64,000 bases of DNA from the NCBI GenBank assembly GCA_020698575.1, contig CM036241.1, positions 35,688,855 through 35,752,854 of the forward strand, written 5' to 3'. Of the stretch, positions 46,117 through 57,859 are shown in pieces. The translations under genes were made by a program, and so were the position numbers. This stretch comes from Bostrychus sinensis (lineage: Eukaryota > Chordata > Actinopteri > Gobiiformes > Eleotridae). The notes under the pieces were generated by a model. That model was not told where the DNA came from. It made no database searches and worked only from the letters and a program-made list of their open reading frames with translations. How positions within the stretch are numbered: the stretch's first letter is position 1; each line of letters begins with the position of its first letter.

Positions 46117-46126
46117 AAAAAAAAAA
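46084..46126. repeat. C23-A20 homopolymer junction
   Basis: 23 C (46084-46106) run directly into 20 A (46107-46126), followed by more A/G-rich sequence. It is preceded by a probable element fragment at about 45838-46080 (GTGCCGGTCCTATATATTTG, GGGGGCCCTGAG). Confidence 0.85.
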
Positions 46127-46129
46127 GAA

Positions 46130-47095
46130 AAAAAAAGAGAAGATAAATTAATTAAATTATTTTCTCTGCACTAATTTCTTCTTGTGTCTTTTTTGGCTGG
46201 TAGGACCATAAACACCATGAAAACAAAATCTAACATGTTGCTTGCAAAGTGTAATGTAGTGATGTAAATGTGATTTGTGATCCTATCTTCTGCAGTTCAG
46301 CACACACAGATTATTCACTGATCCTAACTGCATGGAAATGTTCAGACGCTCCCTTTGTCCTTTGATATGACTGCAAACTGAGAAGACGACAGAGTTTTTA
46401 TTTGTCCAATTTAGCCCCCGCTGCTGGCTTCTAATGGGTCTTTCCACTGAGCTAATCTTCTCCGTTTCATCCAACACCTGGCTCCCTGTCAGTGAGATGG
46501 AGAGTGTGTGAAGGGAGCGCCATCCCAACACAGGCCAAGAAGAGCTTTTTTTCATTGGTCATTCCTCCTGTTCACTGTTCTGGGGGTAAAGACATGGAAT
46601 TATATCAATGTCATGTCTCAAAAAACACATTTTATTTACAATAGATAATAAAAAAATCATGACTTTATATGACTAAAATGGGCTTTTGTTTCATTTAATT
46701 TGAGAGATTTGCACTTTGTTCCTCTTGTTTTCTGTCTCTGTTTTTCTTTTTTCTGCTGTTTTGTGGTGTGAACAGTAGGAATTGGTTTCTTTTGTGCCGC
46801 GACTATTCCAGTGTAAAAAGACACACATGAGCTTGGATGTGGAGCTCAGAAGTGTGCCTGATCCAAATGGGATGGACTTTGAGCCTTTGTTCGAAGCATG
46901 TGAAAAAAATCCAGTCCCTGTTCTAGTTCCCCTTCTGTAAAAAAACACTTTATAATAAAGCCAAGATGAGATCTCAGAGTCTAATTTTTTGAGAGATTTT
47001 TATATGCAGCATATACATAATTAGCAAGGGGAAAAATCAAGTAGTCCATCTTTAAGCATTACTATACCAGGACATAACAAGGTCTAAACCACGCA
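46130..47095. other. Intergenic sequence without a supported gene
   Basis: No exon, RNA gene or clear repeat was recognised between the C/A tract and the minisatellite. Confidence 0.4.
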
Positions 47096-47099
47096 TCTG

Positions 47100-48285
47100 C
47101 TCCTGCGGGCCATCTCTTCAGCTCTCTTCCTAAATCCTTCTCCCTCGATCCCTGCATACCTCTCCCTACATCCCTCTCCTTGCATCCCACATCTCTCTAC
47201 ATACATCCCTCTCCCTGCATCCGTCATCCCTATATCCCTCTCCCCACATCTCTCTCTGCATCCTTCATCCCTCTCCCTGCATCTCACATCTCTCTTCCTA
47301 CATCCCTCTCCCTGCATCTCTCTCTCCCTGCTTCTCTCTACCTACATTGCTCTCCCTGCATCCCTCTCCCTGTATCCCTCATCTCTCTCCCTGCATACCT
47401 CTCCCTACGTCCCTCTCCCAACATCCCTTAGTCCTCTCCCTACATCTTTCTCACTGCATATCACATCTCCCTCCCTACATCCCACATCTCTTGCCATACA
47501 TCCCTCACTACATCCCACCTCCCTTTCCCTAAATCCCTCTCCCTGCATCTTAAATCTCACCCCCTACATCCCTCTCCCTGCATCTCTCTCCCTGCTTCCC
47601 TTTACTTAAATCCCTCTCCATGCATCCCACATCTCTCACCCTACTTCCCTTTCCCTACATTCCTCAACCCTCTCCCTACATCCTTCTCACTACATATCAC
47701 ATTTCTCTCCCTACATCCCACATCCCTCTCCCTGCATTTCACATCTCTCTTCCTACATCGCTCTCTCTGCATCCCTCCCCCTGTATCCCACATCTTTCTC
47801 CCTACATCCCTTAGCCCTCTCCCTACATCTTTCTCACTGCCTATCATATCTCTCTCCCTACATCCCTCTCTCTGCATCCCTCATCCTTCTCCCTACAACC
47901 CCCTCCCACATCCCACTCCCTTCATCCCTCTTCCTGCATCCCACATCTCTTGCCATACATCCCTCTGCCTACATCTCACCTCCTTTTCCCTAAACCCCTT
48001 CTCCCTGCATCTCACATCTCACCCCTACATTCCTCTCCCTACACCTCTTTCCCTGCTTCCCTCTACTTACATTCCTATCCCTGCATCCCACATCTCTCTC
48101 CCTAAGTCCCTTTCCTTACAATCCTCAGCCCTCTCCCTACATCCTTCTCACTGCATATCACATTTCTTTCCCTGCAGCCCTCTCTGCATCCCTCATCCTT
48201 CTCCTTCCAACTCCCTCCCTACATCCCACTCCCTTCATCTCTCTCCCTGCATCCCACATCTCTTGCCATACATTCTTCTCTCCTT
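47100..48285. repeat. About 1.2 kb pyrimidine-rich minisatellite (CATCCCTCTCCCT-type units)
   Basis: Degenerate tandem units of about 12-14 bp built from CATCCCTCTCCCTG, ACATCCCTCTCCCT and CATCCCACATCTCTC. They also form longer mixed repeats: CCCTCTCCCTACAT, TTTCTCACTGCATATCACAT and CTTGCCATACATCCCTC recur several times at intervals of about 200-400 bp. The + strand is almost free of G outside CTGCAT. Open frames on both strands are products of the repeat, not genes. Confidence 0.93.
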
Positions 48286-48479
48286 TATCTTATTAAATCC
48301 ATCCATCAATAATAAATATTTCAAATCTACCCCAATGCCCTATCCCAGTTGTAGCATGGTCCTTGCTAGTGAAAAAGAGCCCGCGTACCACAATTTGAAA
48401 ATCTTTGCTATGAAGAGTAGTGGAGCTATCATAAGCCACTACACATTAGCAAAACAAAACAGATCTAGGGCCTTGTTGG

Positions 48480-48720
48480 TGTTTACTCGTTCACCGTCTA
48501 TGGAACTCTGTCACTCAGCGCTTTGCTCCAGTGATCCCCGCACACAGACTCTTCAACTCTTCCAGGGTGTTGCTCTTAATTACAGGCGGCCCACGGCAGG
48601 ATGAGAGTGGCACTGAGGAGTGAAGGAGAGGGGAGGAAAAGTGCCCACGGGGTCTCGCACGCTGTCACACTGCACTCGCTTCGCCACCGCCCCACACGAA
48701 TACTGATGGAGGCTCATACT
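48480..48720. promoter_or_regulatory. Candidate non-coding regulatory island
   Basis: A CpG-bearing island (CTTCGCCACCGCCCCACACG, GGCGGCCCACGGCAGG, CGGGGTCTCGCACGC-like) with CTCTTAATTACAGG, just past the minisatellite. The call rests on composition only. Confidence 0.2.
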
Positions 48721-49649
48721 CCAGAGGCATGATAACAGACAGGACAGAAAATAAATATAGAGATCGCAATAAAACTAATCCAAGCTTGTCATTGTTATGT
48801 TTGGGCTAGTAGCGTTCCAAAGACAACCACTTGGCAATTTGTGCGCTTGTAAATGCTCAACGGAAAATCCCATCTGTTCACACTGTGTAAAATCAGATTG
48901 CGTTTATTTGAGAGGCGTCCACAAACTTCTATTTTACATCTTGGCGTCTCTGTCTGAGCACGTTTGAGTGTTTGTCAGCGTAATTTGGATGCGTTGCTGT
49001 GTACCTCATTTCCCTGGACTTGCAAACACAAAGACAGAGATGTAGCTTGGCACTGGCTCCAACCTTGCAGCCCGTGTGTTGACGATGACAGCGCCCAGAG
49101 CACACATGCACACATATGTTCCCTGTCTGTCTAGCTCAACAAGATACAGGCTGCTCACATGTTAGTACTAATCATTCCAACGGCACTAGCTCTCCGGGGG
49201 ACGCCAGCCAAACTCTATATTTCAACGCATACTTGTGAACATAATGCTATCAGCAGCCTCACAAGTATATAATGAGAAGCAGACACACGCACAGAGCACA
49301 GTCTGCTGCGCGCACCATGAAGAAAACAAAAAACAAAAACAACACAGAAATTGCATATTGAGCCAAGCTGTAAACAAATCTGTTACTATACTGTATACTA
49401 TAGAGCATGACTATATAGCTCACTATAACACAGTTTGCTTTGAGGAAAGAAAAAAAAACTTTGCCTTTTATCATGTTTCTAATTAATGTATGTAATTAAT
49501 TTAGTCAATAGGGGAAATGAATGGGAAATTTGCTTCCAAAACCAGGACGTGGGTGGTCACTGCTGAGCTCTATAGTGTTGTCTGTGAAGACACGTCCAGG
49601 CTTATTGAATAACAACAAAAAGGTTTAAAAAGAAGTCATATGGACTTGT

Positions 49650-50010
49650 TTTTTAAAGTTTGAAGACGTTTCACCTCTCATACAAGCGACTTTCTCAATT
49701 TTGAAATTATACTGGTAAAGAGCTGAGTTTTATACTCCTTGGAGGAAGGAGTTTTGAACTGAAACCAAATTCTATTGATCTGGAGTGGATGAAGGGCTAA
49801 AGTAGTTGCTGGGTCGTTAGAAGTCATGAGTCCTCTTGGCTTGGGTTTTAGTGAACTGTTGCAAACAGATGGAGGGTTATATCTTAGACCACCATTTCTG
49901 TTCAAAGAAGGTTTTTCTTTTTTAACACAAATTGCTTCTTTGACTACTCACTCATCCTTTCTCTCTGGCTAAGACATCACTGTCTTCAAATGAGTGGTTT
50001 GTGTCTTTTA
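49650..50010 (-). mobile_element. Probable Penelope-like retroelement C-terminal fragment
   Basis: On the minus strand, pieces read VKEAICVKKEKPSLNRNGGL and RYNPPSVCN, preceded by EDSDVLARE. These resemble the end of the GIY-YIG region of Penelope-like elements of fish ('VKEAI..K.E.PSLNRGGGLR'). The + strand shows GAAGACGTTTCACCTCTCAT, a motif common in such elements. It is frame-broken and truncated. Confidence 0.5.
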
Positions 50011-50119
50011 TGTGGAAGTGTACTGCAGCACTTATGGCATTGCCACTGTGCAGATAAATAGTAACCCATTGTTTATAATAAGGACTTCACAGGGACACAT
50101 TTTGTAAAAACAAACACAC

Positions 50120-50205
50120 ATCTTCTTTCCTTTGAACTATTCCCTTCTGGGGTCGCCATAGCAAATCATCTTCTTCCTAATGTGCAGAGATTTGCACAGT
50201 GCTTT
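50120..50205. mobile_element. Short repeat fragment
   Basis: CTATTCCCTTCTGGGGTCGC and CATAGCAAATCATCTTCTTCC resemble a common teleost repeat segment ('ggggtcgccacagc'). No ends were seen. Confidence 0.35.
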
Positions 50206-50214
50206 GACATATGT

Positions 50215-50545
50215 TTAAGAATGGACTCACACCAAAAGTGACTCGCCTGACTGCAGCAACCAACGACCATTCATTTCCTATATACACTGGCACAGAGGCA
50301 ACAAGTGTCTTGAATGTGCCAAGCGAGGCAAATAAAGTGACTTCAGCATTGTTTTGAGTTGAACTGAAGTCAAATTTATGCAAATATGAAGTGACATCGC
50401 CAAAACGACCACCAATCACAAAAAAGGATTTGATAGACACTCAAGAGGAATTAGTTAATGCACAATGTTGCTTTTTAAAGCTCCCACCGCTTGTCAGTGA
50501 CCTGGAGAAGGGATTTTGTCACTTTTGGTGTGAGTCCCCCCTTAA
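50215..50545. mobile_element. Non-autonomous element with perfect TIR and TTAA target duplication
   Basis: GACTCACACCAAAAGTGAC (50224-50242) has an exact inverted match at 50518-50536. TTAA flanks both sides (50215-50218 and 50542-50545). The unit is about 323 bp between the TTAA sites and encodes nothing recognisable. TTAA duplication points to piggyBac- or Kolobok-type transposition. The terminal 5 bp of the two ends differ. Confidence 0.8.
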
Positions 50546-50549
50546 CCTT

Positions 50550-52690
50550 AACTTTTGCGCTTCCTGACGCAACCCATTCCAATAATCCAGGCTTGGGACA
50601 GGCACAAAGAATATACTTCCCTGTGACTTCTTGTGACTGGAATAAAATTATACACAGATGCAACCAGCATTATTTTAACATGTCTATACCTCCTCTAAAT
50701 AAGGAGACAGCTTTTCTTTACATTCCAGTAAATTTAAAAAAGTCAGACAGAATTGATCTGCTGGAAGTCAGGAATTTGCCATAAAACTCTTGTATGCACT
50801 GCAAAAATAGTGAAATAAGTTCACAAACTCCCAGTGCAATAGCATAAGAGCAGCATATTCAATCATCTTCATCCTGCCAGCAAAAAGACAAAGAGCTGCC
50901 CTGGAGCAAATGGCGCCGGTCAGAGGTGAGTTACATTCATAGACAAATACTGTACATAGGCTCACATACACACTCAGAGAGCCACCAGAGACCCGGCTGG
51001 CTCCAGGAGTGGCCGCCTGAAGTGCCCTTGGTGTGATCTTCAGGCCTTGTCTGGTAATGGACACAGCGGAGACACACTATCCACCTTTTGTTGTCCCTGT
51101 GCCCCCCACCTCGCACCCCTGCTGTCCTGTCACACTGTGCTGAGATCAGCTCCTGGTCGTGGTGGCTGTGTGTAGGGAGTATGCATTGTACAGTGGATAA
51201 AATATGAATGCAGATGGTTACAGTGGCACATCTCTGTCTTAGGCCCAATGTCGTTTAGAACAGACTGCGGCAGAAATGTTAAACTGTTTTGTGGTCAGAT
51301 TAAAAGAGACCTATTGTGTTTTTTTCAGGCTTTTGGAAATAAATTTGGACACCTTTGGCAAAGAATGGCTGCCATGCCTTCGTCAGTCTGCCCCAGTGCA
51401 ACTATGGCTACAGAAGGAGCTCACCACTGCCAATGCATGATTGAGGAGTGCAGGGGCAGCTTGTTAATAATAGCAATTGTGCGACACACTCCCACCTGAA
51501 AACGGAATGATTATTTTTTTCAGTTGTAGTCTACGATAATTTTGTGTTTATGTAGTTCTCCTTTATCTTGACAGCTTGGTCTGCCTGTGAATGTCACGTC
51601 CAGTCAGTGTAAAGCCGTACTGCTTAGTCTCACCCCTTTTGGTGTGATCTCAGTCTGACTGAAAATCATACTGACCTCTCTCATAGACTCCTGTATAAAG
51701 TTGTCTTCTTACACATTTTAAGCAGTACAGTGCAGTCTCTATGGGGCCTGCGTGCTTTCGTCATATGTAATGTTGCCAAAGCGGGGAGACGAAAAAAATC
51801 AGGTCACATTCAAGTTAGCATGGCTGCTTTCAAAGCAACTCTGTGGTTACTTTAAGAGTATTTAATTTGAGAGTAATTCATTGTCTATTTGAACTTGGCT
51901 CTATGGCTAAATTGAATTTATTTGATTCATTTGTGACGTATTGTAAAATCTAATTTAATTTAGCGGAAATAGCGTCCTCTTAGCACTGTTTCCTGTGTTG
52001 GGGCTATGCTACTGCTAGCGCCCAAAGGAACTTAAATACTGACTGTGAAGACAGCAGATGCTAAAAACACTCATAATAATGGAGACAGGACAAATTTTAC
52101 CTGTAATGATGCCTTCATTTAGAAGTGGCAGCAGTTTGGCTTAAACAATCAGCGTAGTGTGATGTGCATTCTGCAGCCTAACAAAAGTAGCTTACTGTGT
52201 TTACATATGCAAATTAGCCACATGCTTTGGAGCTTTTAGTGTCTTTACCCAAAACCTCATATACTGTATAATTAAAACAGTCCTGGTCTATAGAAGCAGC
52301 AGAGCAGGCTAATACTAAAAGACATTATTTCTACTAGCAGGCACTTAAAATGGCTTATAATAAATCATCAACGAAGTAAACAGTAAATATTTACCCATAT
52401 TAATGTTAACTATAGTGCAGTTACCTCAAAAGGGTTGCTGCCATCTCCTGGTTAGAAGTGCTATTGCTTTGTCAGTTAACCAGGATTAAAATGGAACAAA
52501 ATGTGTTTGGTAGGACTATTGACCAGTGAAGGAAGCAGCTGGGTGATCCTTACAACAATTGTGAAATTTCTCCTGTGAAATTTGGAGGAGTGAGTGTTTG
52601 CACCTCAAGGTACCAAAGAAGGCACTATAGAAGGCTGTTTCATTATTATTATTTAACATGAAGTTAACAGACAGCTAAAGGAGCTTAAGA
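50550..52690. other. Intergenic sequence without a supported gene
   Basis: A MITE end fragment (about 51296-51350: GACCTATTGTGTTTTTTTCA, GGACACCTTTGGCA) is the only repeat recognised. The stretch at 50780-51180 is GC-balanced, but I find no exon in it. Confidence 0.4.
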
Positions 52691-52699
52691 GCAAATATT

Positions 52700-52970
52700 A
52701 TTAGTGCGTGTATTCAAAGGTCCAGTCACGGTGTTTGTGCTTTAGAAACATGCAGGAACACTTCCTGGTTTCATGTGTCTGTGTAGAGTGGTGAAAGAGA
52801 TTTTTCAGCTCTTGAGAAGGGCAGTGCCTCAGCATACAGGATTACTCAAACATGTGAATGAAACAAAATACAACTCCAGTTATGTTTTTGAGGTGGAGAC
52901 ATTAGAGGATGGTTAAAAGCTCAAAAAAGTCAAGTTAGAATAATAGAATCCCCTTTAATAGAAAACTGAA
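52700..52970. mobile_element. MITE-family fragment
   Basis: AACACTTCCTGGTTTCATGT, CAGCATACAGGATTACTCAA, CTCCAGTTATGTTTTTGAGG and an ATCCCCTTTAA end are shared with 30540-30800 and the TTAAAGGGG family. Confidence 0.55.
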
Positions 52971-53804
52971 ATACTCTGGTGTATAGCTGTGTAAATCTGC
53001 CCCTTATCAATTTTTTTTTTTTTTTTTTTGTTGTTGCTATTTTTAGTCTCACTCTTTCAAATTTAAGGCTCCTTTGCTCTAGAATATAAATTAATGCAGA
53101 TCTGTACTGTACTGATATAAGTCAACTTGAAATTCCTTAATGGAAAAAGAGAGGAATGTCCAAATGTGTTCACGTACACATATTAGTTTTTTATTACAAA
53201 GTGCTGGTTTGAGAAGCACTGCTATTCTTTAAATGTATTGAAAGTGTCTACTAAAAGTGCAGCAGGTCACAGTATAAGGAGAAGAGGTGGTTATTGCATC
53301 AGTGTTTTAATCAGTGTTTTAATTTTGGTAGTTTGGAAGTTTTTCTGTTTTCCTCTTGGGTCAGGACACTCTTGGAATGTGTTTATGAACTTAAAAATGT
53401 GTTATCCATCCGTGAACAGTTGTTTCATTAATTGTAGATATGAAATATTGAGCAATATCAGAAAGTGAAGAGGTTTTCTTTTTGAGTGACCTAGAGGGTA
53501 CGCTTGTTTGTTCAGGCTGCATTATTCATATACAGTAGCTGCTGGTCATGTGACCTAATGGCAGCAGTTGGAGCATCAGGACATGGGATGGGGAGCGGGA
53601 AGTGAGGAGGGTGAACTGTGGAAGCACAAGGCACACCTCACAGTCCCTGGGCCTGACACCTTCTCCTGCTCTGTGTCCAATCACAAACATGACATCATGA
53701 GCTACAGCTGCTGCTACAAGAGCTGTTTCATCTGAGCACGTCATAAAAATCCAGAAAATAAAATTAAACATTTTTTAGTTATTGTTAAATGCCTTCTATT
53801 AAAC

Positions 53805-54605
53805 TAAATCAACTTTTTTGAGCCATTAACCATATTATAATGTTGTTTACACCTCTAAAACATACCTGGGGTTGTAATTAGTTTCATTCACATGTTTGAG
53901 TAATCCTGTTTGTTTCTCAGGTGCTGGAAACGCTTGTTCTCATTGCTCTACGTAAAAACCAGGAAGTATCTCTGTTTGTATCTATATAGCTGTGTGCAAT
54001 AGCGCTCAACAGTGACTGGCCATGTCTGTTTTTTTCTCTTAATAAAATTTATCCCATTGACTTTTTTAAAACTCTGTATATTAAAAGTTCAACGGCTCGA
54101 GGGAGGCTAATCAGCTATGTGGTAACTCATGACAATAAAATGATTAATCTGAAACTTGTAAAAAGGCAAAGATAAATACATTATAACATATTTAAACATT
54201 AAACATTACATTAAACATATTTTGCTGAATTTTCAAGTGTTCATTAATCTTTTTAATAGAAATTCTGTTATTGTCATGAGTTACCACAGAGCTGATTAGC
54301 CTCCGCCAAGCTTTTAAACTCTTTATATATGCATTTTTGAAAAAGTCTGTGGAAAAAATACATGGGAAATTTACCTGTGGCACCAGAGGGGGCAGGCACT
54401 GTTGAAGTCTATAACCAGGTTATGATCTGTCAAGTCCCCAACTGTAATCTAAGCCTTCTCTGCAAAGTCAAAATAACAACTCCCCAAAAGGAGAAGTTTT
54501 CTATACATATACATTATTTTAAATTATAAATTGTGAAATACTCATGCAAAGGTGTCCAAAATTGTTTCAAAAAGCCTGAAAAAAGCATACTATGGGACCT
54601 TTAAG
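53805..54605. mobile_element. MITE with internal fold-back repeat
   Basis: The left part has AAATCAACTTTTTTGAGCC and CACCTCTAAAACATACCTGG. The right part has CAACTCCCCAAAAGGAGAAG and GCATACTATGGGACCTTTAA. Inside, about 90-bp arms at 54059-54148 and 54247-54347 are inverted copies: GGAGGCTAATCAGCTATGTG and GTAACTCATGACAAT on the left are answered by ATTGTCATGAGTTAC and CACAGAGCTGATTAGCCTCC on the right. The loop is about 100 bp. Confidence 0.65.
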
Positions 54606-54772
54606 TTATTATTTCAAGCTGTAATTTGAATTTTGCACCTTTCAAACAGTTGCAAAGGACCCCACTGACATTGGGCCTCCAGGTGTATTTGCTATTTGAT
54701 TATTTGATAAATTTATTTCTATTTGATGAATATTCATTTTTGAGAGGGTATATCTAAAAGTGGGGGCCAATG

Positions 54773-54907
<135 letters not shown>

Positions 54908-55061
54908 TGTGTTTTACTTTTGCTCAAAGAAATTAAAATGTTGTTTAGTAAAATTTAAAATATGACTGAGAGGCTTTGCTTAGGGGTCCCAAATGTTCAA
55001 GACCTGCAATTACTCCAGTGTATAAAGGAGTGCACGAGTTTGGAGTCAACCAATAAAAGTG

Positions 55062-55728
55062 TTAAGGCCGGGACACACAGGGGGGATCATCGGCAGTTGG
55101 GTGCGGTCGGATGGTTTGACGCGGTCGGTGACGTGAGTCTGTTTGGTGTGTTCCGCACCATTGGATGTAGTAGGAGACAGTTGGACGTAGTTCTGGCTGA
55201 TTACACATGTTGAATCAGCATCAGGCCCCTGTGGTCAACGAGCGCTCTGATTGGCTGTGTGTCCCGAGTTTAACATCAAAATATAAGGAACTTTCTGTTC
55301 TACAACTACTTCATTATGTATCCACATCTGTAACGCTAATGCGCTGCAGTTAGCTTACCTTAGCTTGTAGCCTCGTGCAGATAAAAATATAATCCTCCTC
55401 TGAGGCAAACAGCTGCAATAATCCAGTCTCTTTTATTCATTACTGTGACCAGTTTAATCTAGTGCCTATAATTATTATTGATTAATAAATACTTGAGTTA
55501 AACACGTGTGTTGTGGAGTTTTATTTGCTCGAGTGCGGAGTTTAGTGACTAGCGCCGCCTGCTGTTGTAAATAGTTATTACGTTTTGCACATGCGCGTCG
55601 TGGGTCTGAATCGCTCCGGTGTCTGCAGCTACTTTCAGTGGCGACAAGGGGAGACGTGAGGAGACGAGCAGTCGCCCCGCCTCTGCTGACAGTGGTCGGG
55701 CGGTTGGGTTAGTGTGTCCCAGGCTTTA
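55062..55728. mobile_element. PIF/Harbinger-like non-autonomous element
   Basis: The left end is AGGCCGGGACACA (55065-55077). The right end TGTGTCCCAGGCT (about 55713-55725) is its inverted partner with two mismatches in 13. TTA flanks both ends (55062-55064 and 55726-55728), fitting the 3-bp TWA duplication of Harbinger elements. Both sub-terminal regions are rich in GGTCGG-type motifs. No transposase frame is present. Confidence 0.7.
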
Positions 55729-55942
55729 GAAGCGCTTGATGTGATTGGTCAAAAAATGTTGTTCCTTCACTGCCAAAAATGCTTTTCAAAAACCCCAGTT
55801 CCTAGTGTCTCATAATTTCTATCATGCTGTGCTGTTGACTGAATAATTAGTTTTCCTCAAAAACATGAAGGTAAAAATTGGATAGTGCATTTTTAACTTT
55901 AGATTGTTGGAATAAAAAAAAAAATCACACAGTCTTTCTAAA

Positions 55943-55988
55943 AAACAAACAAACAGAAAAACAAACAAACAAACAAACAAACAAAAAA
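55943..55988. repeat. (AAAC)n microsatellite
   Basis: AAAC units with one AGAAA interruption. Confidence 0.85.
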
Positions 55989-55999
55989 CATGTTGGCAT

Positions 56000-56650
56000 G
56001 TGTTTCCAGTCTTGTGTGCATAAGGTCGGCCCTCTTGCCCCGACACATGTACAGAATATTATTCAGCCTGTGTGTGGCTCGCTCACACAGTGAAGTCCCG
56101 GCCAGAGTGGAGCCTGAGTCCTGAGTCCGGGGACCTGGCCCCTGCACCCTCCTCCTGTTCCTTCTTTGATTTCCAATATGTCCTCCCTTCACTGCAGATG
56201 GCTGTAGAGGAAACATTTCCTCGCTCCGCAGTGCTAGCGAGGCCCCTGGGTCCTGTGGGCTGAGAGGGGGCAGAAATGGGAGAATAATGTAATAGAATAT
56301 TTGACTGGGCTCTGATGGGCAGGACACTGGGGTGGCTGCCACAGTCATATGTCTGGTCCTGCCTTAGAGCTTTTCCACCAAATTCATGTCTTCTCTCCTC
56401 TTGTTTCTGCACATTGTGGTTTAATATTTGCTGTGGTGGCCCTGGAGTCCGGGGCCCAAACACTAGACAGTGGCTATAAGAAACATACTGCATTTGAAAT
56501 GTTTGTATTGGCTGTGTAACAGACAGAACATGTGACAAGAATAAACTCTGTGGACTTGATTTGAGTTGTTAGATGTTAAATATTCATATTTTAACATGAT
56601 ACTATTATTGCTGATATGAAGATTTTTAGTACAATAGAACTGTCAACTGG
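56000..56650. other. Intergenic sequence without a supported gene
   Basis: GC-balanced at 56080-56340. Open frames on both strands overlap each other and show no family or splice evidence, so none is called. Confidence 0.4.
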
Positions 56651-56659
56651 AACCTTGCT

Positions 56660-57090
56660 CAAAAGGGCTATATCAATATTTTTATTCTTTTAAACCCAAT
56701 TTTGGTCACCTCTAGAACAGCATTGTATGTTTTACAACTTTTAAAAACATTATCTTACTAAAAGAGAATGTACTGTACTGGTACCATTAAAAAAAAAAAA
56801 AAAAAACAAGTGAAGAGACAGCAGAGGGCAGCAGACTGCAGACTCCTGTCATCTTTTGAACACAGAGAGAAAAAAGCTTATTCCCTTAAACTTTTTGTAT
56901 GACGCTATTTCACCACCAAAGGAAAAAATAGCTGTGAGGAATGAGGGGAAACAGAGCTGTACATCATTTTTTTGGATAACTGAATGAGCGCAGACTGAAT
57001 GTAGAGGACTTAAAAGGAAGTAAAGGGAACAACATTAAACATGGTAGAAAGCTCAGAAAAGTCAATTTTGCATACTATAGACCCTTTAAA
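56660..57090 (+). mobile_element. MITE, TTAAAGGG-ended family, near full length
   Basis: The left end is AAAAGGGCTATATCAATA with TTGGTCACCTCTAGAACAGC. The middle has GCAGAGGGCAGCAGACTGCA, CCTTAAACTTTTTGTATGAC and AACAGAGCTGTACATC. The right end is GCATACTATAGACCCTTTAA. An A-tract lies near 56790-56806. Confidence 0.7.
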
Positions 57091-57859
57091 AGTCTAATAT
57101 GGAGAATTACCATACCAAGTATTTGCAAAACACGTATTTGCAAACAAATCTGCTCCTCTCATGTTTACTCATTTTTTGTTGTTGACTTGACTTGACTTGT
57201 TACCATTTAAGGCCGAACTCAGTAACTTTTATTGTTCCTTCGTTGTTTTTGCCTCATTTTTCTCATTGGAGCACTCCTACATTTCAGAGTAAAGCACTAT
57301 CGTAAAGCCAGCTGGACTCACAAGTCCAGCTGGCTCCTGTATGATCCCTCACTCTGCCTTCCTGTTTTACTCCTCCACATATTTGTACAGATTTTTTTCC
57401 TGCCATTTGGCCACTCTGCCATGATGAAAATCAAGAAATAAAGCCACCACTAGCTTATCGGGTGGAGGGGGAAGTGGGGATGGTATTATTATGGTATTAT
57501 TTTTATATGAAATAATTTGTAAAAATGTGTAATTTACAGTGAGACTGAAAATATATTTTTTCGTTTCTATTATGAGTTTGATAATATTGCAAAAGTGCAG
57601 AATTTCAGCACTTAAAGAGTCTCCAGACCTGTTCTTGGAATTTGTTCTTCCAGAAGAACATTTTTCAGATAAGAAAAAAGTGGTGAATGCCAAAGAGGGT
57701 GTCATGAATGAGGCTCATTAATCTAAAAAAAAAATTCCAAAAAATACTATAGTGTTCTTTTAATTCAAAAAGTCATATAAATAAGTTTGTTGAGTCCTGA
57801 GACAAGTTGATCAAATCCCTAGAACTAAATGGAAAGATGGTAACATTTGAAAAGCCATC

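Noticed and set aside
47084..47877. Several open frames of 60-83 codons on both strands
   Set aside because: Products of the 12-14-bp minisatellite; the proteins are simple repeats (for example SLPTSLSLHPSPCIP).
47100..48285. Possible CRISPR-like array
   Set aside because: There are no uniform repeats with unique spacers, and the host is a vertebrate. It is a minisatellite.
56083..56538. 151-codon minus-strand frame overlapping others
   Set aside because: It competes with an antisense frame over the same DNA and has no recognisable family; chance is likelier.
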